Positions 58,740-64,000 of a stretch of 64,000 nt of DNA are shown one piece after another. Within the stretch, counting starts at the first letter, position 1, and each line of letters starts with the position of its first letter. The notes below the pieces were generated by a model that was not told where the DNA came from, did no database searches, and was given only the letters and a program-made list of their open reading frames with translations. This DNA comes from Paraburkholderia fungorum. Lineage in GTDB: Bacteria > Pseudomonadota > Gammaproteobacteria > Burkholderiales > Burkholderiaceae. The position numbers and the translations under genes are program-made. Location: positions 62,001 through 126,000 of the forward strand of contig NZ_MCAS01000010.1 in assembly GCF_003610895.1 (NCBI RefSeq). The letters run 5' to 3'.

Positions 58740-60248
58740 TTATTCGACGTGTTCGCCGTGCAGGCTCACGTCCAGACCTTCGCGTTCCTGTTCTTCCGTC
58801 ACGCGGATGCCCATCACCATGTCAATCACCTTCAGCAGGATGTAGCTCACCACGCCGCTGTAGATCAGCGTTGTCAGCACGCCCTTGGCTTGCAGGATGA
58901 CGCTGCCGTCCGCGCCGCCGATGTCCTTGACCGCGAACACGCCGGTCAGAAGCGCACCCACGATACCGCCGATGCAGTGCACGCCGAACGCGTCGAGCGA
59001 GTCGTCGTAACCGAGCTTGTGCTTGAGCCACGTAGCCGACCAGAAGCAGATGACGCCTGCCGCGATGCCGATCACCAGCGACCCCGTCATGCCGACGAAG
59101 CCCGAAGCCGGCGTAATCGCCACCAGACCTGCCACGGCACCCGACACGATACCGAGCACCGACGGCTTACCCTTGGTTGCCCATTCGGCGAACATCCATG
59201 CGAGTGCTGCCGCTGCGGTTGCCACTTGCGTTGCGAACATCGCGAAACCGGCACGGCCGTCTGCCGCCACTGCCGAACCCGCGTTGAAGCCGAACCAGCC
59301 GACCCACAGCATGGCGCCACCGATCAGCGTGAGCGTCAGGTTGTGCGGCGCCATCGCTTCCTTGCCGTAGCCGACACGCTTGCCGAGCACCAGAGCGCAG
59401 ACCAGCGCCGCGATACCGGCGTTGATGTGCACCACCGTGCCGCCCGCGAAGTCGAGGATGCCCGCGCTAGCCAGCCAGCCGGTCGGTTCCCAGACCATGT
59501 GCGCGATCGGCGAGTAGACGATGATCGACCACAGCGTCATGAACACCAGCATCGCCGAGAACTTCATGCGATCGGCAAACGCACCCGTGATCAGTGCCGG
59601 GGTAATGATCGCGAACGTCATCTGATAGACGACGTAGACCGTTTCCGGGATCGTCGGGGCGAGGTGGCTGACGGTCAGCGTCGTGGCCTTGTCGCCCTTG
59701 ATGTAGTTCATGCCGGCCATGAAGAAGCGCGAGAAGCCGCCGATGAACGAGTTACCCGGCGTGAAGGCGAGCGTGTAGCCCACCACGACCCAGATGATCG
59801 ACACGAGGCAGGTGATCGCGAAGCTTTGCATCAGGATCGCGAGCACGCTCTTCTTGCGGACCATGCCGCCGTAGAACAGTGCCAGGCCCGGGATCGTCAT
59901 GAACAGCACGAGCGCGGTGGAGGTCAGCATCCAGGCGGTGTCGCCCGAATTGATCTTCGACGAATCGACCGAGAACGGCGCGGTCGGTGCGGCAGGCGCG
60001 GCGTCCGATGCTGCCGGCGCGGCTGCGGCGGCGCTGGCAGCCGGTGCGGCGGAAGCGTCAGCGGCCGGTGCCGAAGCCGCGGCGGCAGCAGGAGCTGCCG
60101 AAGCGTCCGGTGCCGGCGCGCTCGCCGTCGTATCGGAAGCCGGTGCCGAGGCGGCTGCGGGGGCGGAAGCGTCGTCCGCGAGGGCGGCGCCGATACCGCC
60201 CGCGAGCAGCGAACCGGCCATCAGCAAGGACATCATTAATTTGCGCAT
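58740..60248 (-). CDS. amtB: Ammonium transporter AmtB
   Basis: 502-residue ammonium channel with a signal peptide (residues 1-24) and eleven expected helices. Typical motifs: AWMLTSTALVLFMTIPGLALFYGGMVRKKS, FAGGTVVHINAGIAALVCAL (conserved His of the conduction pore), GWFGFNAGSAVA, and DAFGVHCIGGIVGALLTG (second His). Residues 25-91 are an unusual Ala/Pro/Ser/Asp-rich segment absent from most AmtB. Cotranscribed with glnK (43-base gap), the usual ammonium sensing pair. Confidence 0.96.
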   Translation of the reverse strand: MRKLMMSLLMAGSLLAGGIGAALADDASAPAAASAPASDTTASAPAPDASAAPAAAAASAPAADASAAPAASAAAAAPAASDAAPAAPTAPFSVDSSKINSGDTAWMLTSTALVLFMTIPGLALFYGGMVRKKSVLAILMQSFAITCLVSIIWVVVGYTLAFTPGNSFIGGFSRFFMAGMNYIKGDKATTLTVSHLAPTIPETVYVVYQMTFAIITPALITGAFADRMKFSAMLVFMTLWSIIVYSPIAHMVWEPTGWLASAGILDFAGGTVVHINAGIAALVCALVLGKRVGYGKEAMAPHNLTLTLIGGAMLWVGWFGFNAGSAVAADGRAGFAMFATQVATAAAALAWMFAEWATKGKPSVLGIVSGAVAGLVAITPASGFVGMTGSLVIGIAAGVICFWSATWLKHKLGYDDSLDAFGVHCIGGIVGALLTGVFAVKDIGGADGSVILQAKGVLTTLIYSGVVSYILLKVIDMVMGIRVTEEQEREGLDVSLHGEHVE

Positions 60249-60291
60249 CTTCGTTTCCTCTTGTCGCTATCTGTGTCGCTATCTTTTGGTA

Positions 60292-60774
<483 letters not shown>

Positions 60775-60906
60775 TCAGACTTCGCCTCAGGGCCTGTCGT
60801 AAAAGGGGCGCAAGCGGCCCTGGCCGGATGGCCAACGTTGACGGGGCAAGCTGGCGTGGCGCATGGATCGTTGCTAGAGTGTTCGAAGGCTTTTAACGCT
60901 GGGGCG

Positions 60907-61019
60907 CGCACCAAACGGGCTCATGCGGCGGCGACAGCCAATCGGTCATGCACCAAGACGGCCCATTCGGCGTAACAAAGCACAGGCGCAACGAAACATG
61001 CACATTTTTTGTGCACCAA
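60907..61019. promoter_or_regulatory. NtrC-type enhancer sites upstream of glnK
   Basis: TGCAC-N7-GTGCA (60999-61015) matches the NtrC dyad consensus exactly in its conserved arms. Two degenerate copies, TGCACC (60949-60954) and GCACCAA (60908-60914), lie 50 and 41 bases closer to the promoter, about whole helical turns. Distance of 140-250 bases from the sigma-54 promoter is normal for NtrC enhancers. Confidence 0.75.
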
Positions 61020-61029
61020 AGGGAACACC

Positions 61030-61287
61030 ATGAAACAACCGAACGATGTCTTTAACGATTTTCAGGCTCGCATGAGCGAGCTGTTCAAGAACTCGCCGGC
61101 CAAAGATGTCGAACGCAACGTGAAGGCCATGCTGTCGCAGGGCTTTTCCAAGCTCGACCTGGTCACGCGTGAGGAATTCGATACGCAGACCCAGGTGCTG
61201 GTGCGCACCCGCGCGCGCCTGGAAGAGCTGGAGCGCCGCGTCGCCGAGCTCGAACAGAAGCTGCCGGTCACGACGCAAACGTCCTGA
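61030..61287 (+). CDS. ubiK: UbiK-family ubiquinone biosynthesis accessory factor
   Basis: 85-residue BMFP/UbiK protein: an N-terminal helix (DVFNDFQARMSELFKNSPAKDVERNVKAMLSQGFSKLDLVTREEFDTQ) and a coiled coil (VLVRTRARLEELERRVAELEQKL). UbiK helps the UbiJ-associated aerobic ubiquinone complex. ATG 61030 is chosen over a longer frame at 61009 because GGGAA lies before it and the family starts at MKQP-like sequence. The NtrC-type dyad ends only 14 bases upstream. Confidence 0.87.
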   Translation: MKQPNDVFNDFQARMSELFKNSPAKDVERNVKAMLSQGFSKLDLVTREEFDTQTQVLVRTRARLEELERRVAELEQKLPVTTQTS

Positions 61288-61406
61288 GGCTTTGCTCGCA
61301 GCGCTTTAGCTGCGTAGTGCTGCACATCACTGGCAAGCGAGCCGTGACGTCATCAGCGTTTTAGGGAACACGCGCGCCCCCGGCGCGCCGTTCGACGGGA
61401 GAAAAC

Positions 61407-63035
61407 ATGTCGCTTGCCGTGGTGCGCAGTCGCGCGCCGGCCTCTGGCCGCGCGCCCGAAGTAACCGTCGAGGTTCACCTCGCGAACGGATTACCCTCGT
61501 TTTCCATCGTCGGCCTTCCCGATCTGGAAGTGCGCGAAAGCCGCGAGCGCGTGCGCGCGGCGCTGCAGAATTGCAGCTTCGATTTCCCCGTGCGGCGCAT
61601 TACCGTCAATCTCGCGCCGGCCGATCTGCCGAAGGAGTCCGGCCGCTTCGATCTGCCGATCGCGTTGGGCATTCTGGCGGCGAGCGGGCAGATTCCCGCC
61701 GAATCCCTGCTGCATCGCGAATTCGCCGGTGAACTGTCACTGACCGGGGCGCTGCGGCCGATGCGCGGAGCGTTTGCCATGGCCTGTGGGACGGCCCGCA
61801 GCATGGCGCATCACGGTGACCCCCGCGGCGCTTCTCCTGCCTCTCCTTTTGACGTTGCACCGACTCGCATTACATCGAGCGAACCGGCGACGTTCGGGAC
61901 GCCCACTCAGCACACCCCGCAGCTCTATCTGCCTGCGGCAAGTGCGGCCGAGGCGGCACTCGTGCCCGGTGTCGACGTCTACGGCGCCACCGACCTGCCG
62001 TCGCTGTGCGCGCATCTGGTCGGTGCGCCCGACGCCCGGCTCTACCCGGTCGCGGCGCCCACCCTCGGCGAAACTGCCGCTGCCGCGATTCCTGACATGG
62101 CCGATGTAATCGGCCAGCGCGGCGCGCGCCGCGCACTTGAAGTGGCCGCGGCCGGCGGACACCACGTCTTGCTGGTCGGACCGCCTGGCGCGGGCAAATC
62201 GATGCTCGCCGCGCGCCTGCCAGGCCTGCTCCCGCCGATGACCGACGACGAAGCACTCAGTTCGGCCGCATTGCTTTCCGCCAGCCGGGTGGGCTTTACG
62301 CCCTCGCAATGGCGGCAGCGGCCGTTTCGCGCGCCGCATCATTCGTCGAGCGCACCGGCGCTGGTCGGCGGGCGCAATCCGCCGCAACCCGGCGAGATCA
62401 CCCTGGCGCATCTGGGTGTGCTATTTCTTGACGAGCTGCCGGAATTCGATCGCCACGTGCTGGAAACCCTGCGCGAACCCCTCGAGGCCGGCTGCATCAC
62501 AATCTCCCGCGCCGCCTTGCAAGCGGATTTTCCAGCAGCCTGCCAGCTGATCGCCGCAATGAACCCTTGTCCCTGCGGATGGCGCGGTGACCCAAACGGC
62601 CGCTGCCGCTGCACGCCGGAGATCGCGGCGCGCTATCTGCGCAAACTGTCCGGGCCGCTACTCGACCGGATCGACATCCAGATCGAGATCCCGGCGCTCA
62701 CGCCGGCGGAGCTGTCGGCACGTTCCACCGTCACCGGTGAAACGAGCGCGACGATCGCGCTGCGGGTGAACGCCGCTCGTGAGCGGCAACTGGCCCGGCA
62801 AAGCAAAACCAATCGCGAACTGGGTGGCCGGGAAGTGGACGAGGTCTGCCGCCCGGACGCAGCCGGCGAAGCCTTGTTGCGTCAGGCGGGCGAGCGCTTC
62901 GGCTGGTCAGCGCGCGCTCACTACCGGGTCCTGAAGGTGGCGCGAACCATCGCCGATCTGGCTGGCGCCGCCATGCCGAGTGCCGAGCAGATCGGCGAAG
63001 CCATTCAGTATCGCCGGGCCTTCGGGTCGTTATAG
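61407..63035 (+). CDS. comM: ComM / YifB AAA+ Mg-chelatase-like protein
   Basis: 542-residue AAA+ ATPase of the ComM family, a branch-migration helicase that integrates incoming DNA during natural transformation. It has an N-terminal Lon-protease-like (ChlI) domain (residues 1-190), Walker A GPPGAGKSM, Walker B GVLFLDELPEF, the MNPCPCGWRGDPNGRCRCT Zn-ribbon, and a Mg_chelatase C-terminal domain. It carries about 40 extra residues (approximately 130-171) relative to the usual 500-aa protein. comF is in the same window at 44.8 kb. Confidence 0.92.
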   Translation: MSLAVVRSRAPASGRAPEVTVEVHLANGLPSFSIVGLPDLEVRESRERVRAALQNCSFDFPVRRITVNLAPADLPKESGRFDLPIALGILAASGQIPAESLLHREFAGELSLTGALRPMRGAFAMACGTARSMAHHGDPRGASPASPFDVAPTRITSSEPATFGTPTQHTPQLYLPAASAAEAALVPGVDVYGATDLPSLCAHLVGAPDARLYPVAAPTLGETAAAAIPDMADVIGQRGARRALEVAAAGGHHVLLVGPPGAGKSMLAARLPGLLPPMTDDEALSSAALLSASRVGFTPSQWRQRPFRAPHHSSSAPALVGGRNPPQPGEITLAHLGVLFLDELPEFDRHVLETLREPLEAGCITISRAALQADFPAACQLIAAMNPCPCGWRGDPNGRCRCTPEIAARYLRKLSGPLLDRIDIQIEIPALTPAELSARSTVTGETSATIALRVNAARERQLARQSKTNRELGGREVDEVCRPDAAGEALLRQAGERFGWSARAHYRVLKVARTIADLAGAAMPSAEQIGEAIQYRRAFGSL

Positions 63036-63185
63036 GGCGAAAAATCGGCTGTCAAGACTTGACTTATGCACATGTTCGGGCTTCAGACAAATCTGGAAAC
63101 ATCTGAAAGGCCCGTGCAAGCATGCATCCAAAGGGCATTGATTTGATTGAATTATTTCGGCCGCCCAGAGCTCTCGCATCCTGAC

Positions 63186-63210
63186 CGGATGCCCATGGGA
63201 TGGGCATCCG
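63186..63210. repeat. 11-bp perfect inverted repeat
   Basis: CGGATGCCCAT (63186-63196), GGG, ATGGGCATCCG (63200-63210) in the 331-base gap between comM and the lipoprotein gene. No T-run on either strand; it could be a weak terminator or a protein site. Confidence 0.7.
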
Positions 63211-63239
63211 CGGCGAAAAAAGCGAAGTTCTCAACAGAG

Positions 63240-63262
63240 TTATCCACAGCACCTGTGGGTAA
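63240..63262. promoter_or_regulatory. DnaA-box-like dyad
   Basis: TTATCCACA (63240-63248), an exact DnaA box, then five bases and TGTGGGTAA (63254-63262), its inverse with one mismatch. The surrounding gap holds only the hairpin at 63186-63210 and an AT-richer stretch near 63130-63150; no gene. Confidence 0.6.
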
Positions 63263-63366
63263 TCGGAAAACTTCAACGTAAACCGGGAATTAGCGCGCGA
63301 TGCTACGAAGGAACTTTCACTGTGCACGACGATCTTCTCGCACGCGATCCGGCCGGAACTGCGGTT

Positions 63367-63915
63367 TCAATACAGTTGGAACGAGGAAAAAAACTGGTCG
63401 ATCTGCTCCTGTTGCACCGGCTTGGAAGCGATGATCGCTGCCTGATACACATGCCGGCCACGCGCAACCAGCCGCGCGTAGACGGTACGCGTTTCGTGTT
63501 GCGAACCCGCTTCACCGGTCAGTTTCATTTCCAGGCCCAGCACCTGGCCGCCGGCGGCGAGCGGGATCTGCACCGCGTGCGCGTCCGGCGCGGCGCCGAC
63601 ATTGCGGGCGAGACCGGTACGCAGGAATTCCAGGGCCGCACGCTGTGTCGCTTCGTCGTCGCTCGGCAGCATGACGGTGCCGACTGCGAACACGGCGTCG
63701 CCGGCCTCTGCGGTTTGCATCGCCATCTGCATCGGCTTGCCGCCGATCTGAATCACGCGCTGATCGTTGCCCGGCTTGGCCGGCAGGTCGACCGTATAGC
63801 CGTTGTCGTTGTTCATGATGGTGCGCCAGTCGAAGGTCGGCGAACATGCGCTCAACGCGCCGCTCAATGCCAGCGCGCAAGCCATCGTGCCAAATACGGC
63901 GCGTATGCGCCGCAA
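63367..63915 (-). CDS. Hypothetical lipoprotein
   Basis: 182-residue protein with a lipoprotein signal (residues 1-24, ALALSGALSAC with lipidated Cys24), so anchored in a membrane. The mature part has a YTVDLPAKPG segment near residue 40, FAVGTVMLP, and a C-terminal amphipathic helix/strand with Gln/Phe (QQEQIDQFFSSFQLY). I do not recognise a family with confidence; homologues appear to be conserved lipoproteins of this bacterial group. Start is the first Met of the frame; the neighbouring gene to the right lies beyond the window. Confidence 0.75.
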   Translation of the reverse strand: MRRIRAVFGTMACALALSGALSACSPTFDWRTIMNNDNGYTVDLPAKPGNDQRVIQIGGKPMQMAMQTAEAGDAVFAVGTVMLPSDDEATQRAALEFLRTGLARNVGAAPDAHAVQIPLAAGGQVLGLEMKLTGEAGSQHETRTVYARLVARGRHVYQAAIIASKPVQQEQIDQFFSSFQLY

Positions 63916-64000
63916 GCCGGCAGCGGTGCAGGCCGTGCGGCGATCGACCGCAGCGAAACGCGGCGCACGGCTAACGAAGCTAGTGGGACGGTCAAACGGG

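Noticed and set aside
58698..60239. 513-aa open frame antisense to amtB
   Set aside because: Extremely biased to Arg/His/Asp, no signal or family motif, and exactly opposite a clear AmtB gene; a GC-skew shadow.
61009..61029. Longer ubiK start
   Set aside because: It would overlap the NtrC-type dyad and lacks a ribosome binding site; ATG 61030 fits the family start.
63240..63262. Chromosomal replication origin
   Set aside because: Only two DnaA-like boxes, no AT-rich unwinding element of size and no dnaA/dnaN/gyrB neighbours.

Overview
The window is GC-rich (AT-richer only in a few regulatory stretches) and is almost entirely ordinary chromosomal housekeeping DNA. Gene content and order point to a beta-proteobacterium of the Burkholderia/Paraburkholderia group: lolB-ispE-tRNA-Gln-prs-rplY-pth, cydP-cydABX, a coxBA-ctaG-coxC-SURF1-ctaAB-sco cluster, and glnK-amtB next to gshA-gshB-EIIA(man)-ptsH-ptsI. 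The assignment rests on family recognition and synteny remembered from that group, not on a search. I see no insertion sequence, prophage, CRISPR array or rRNA operon.

Layout. 1-7.4 kb: plus-strand run of a TPR protein, lolB, ispE, tRNA-Gln(TTG), prs, rplY, pth and hisC, with an 8-bp tandem repeat (10 copies) directly before hisC. 7.4-9.0 kb: minus-strand rsmD-coaD-ferredoxin, divergent from ftsY (9.3-10.4 kb). 10.5-13.1 kb: maleylacetoacetate isomerase and a fumarylacetoacetase-family hydrolase (minus), then ybiB (plus). 13.1-14.7 kb: a long leader with a Leu-rich mini-ORF rich in CTA codons, followed by a 2-isopropylmalate synthase gene cut off after about 335 codons. 14.8-17.2 kb: an NTF2-like protein, a PagL-like outer-membrane protein, and rpoH behind a perfect CIRCE operator. 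17.5-20.7 kb: cydP-cydA-cydB-cydX (cytochrome bd). 20.8-28.4 kb: a complete N-acetylglucosamine uptake and catabolism operon (GntR regulator, nagA, SIS-type deaminase, fused EIIA-HPr-EI, nagE) with a strong promoter overlapping a dyad operator. 28.6-32.8 kb: a MarR-GNAT fusion, metQ without its transporter genes, a chemoreceptor and a YciI protein. 32.8-42.9 kb: the aa3 cytochrome c oxidase genes with their heme A and copper assembly factors. 43-49 kb: DUF2244, a methyltransferase, comF, trmL, a macrodomain protein, gpsA, secB, grxC and a rhodanese. 49.2-52.8 kb: gpmA, a C-terminal processing protease and a MoeB/ThiF enzyme. 52.9-60.6 kb (minus): glnK-amtB, gshA, gshB, EIIA(man), ptsH and ptsI. 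60.6-64 kb: the sigma-54/NtrC control region of glnK, ubiK, comM and a lipoprotein.

How the genes work together. Two respiratory oxidases (bd and aa3) with dedicated assembly factors sit 12 kb apart. Two PTS phosphorelays are encoded: a GlcNAc-dedicated one with its own EI and HPr, and a general EI/HPr linked to a mannose-type EIIA beside the glutathione and nitrogen-sensing genes. Regulation readable from sequence includes CIRCE plus a sigma-32-like promoter (rpoH), a sigma-54 promoter with an NtrC-type site (glnK-amtB), a GntR-type operator (nag) and a possible leucine attenuator in front of the broken leuA.

The strongest candidates for a second look are: the CoxB protein fused to cytochrome c and OmpA/peptidoglycan-binding domains, the leucine-leader/broken-leuA locus, the 8-bp repeat abutting the hisC ribosome binding site, the codon-use shift with an embedded promoter inside ispE, and the double-EIIB NagE.
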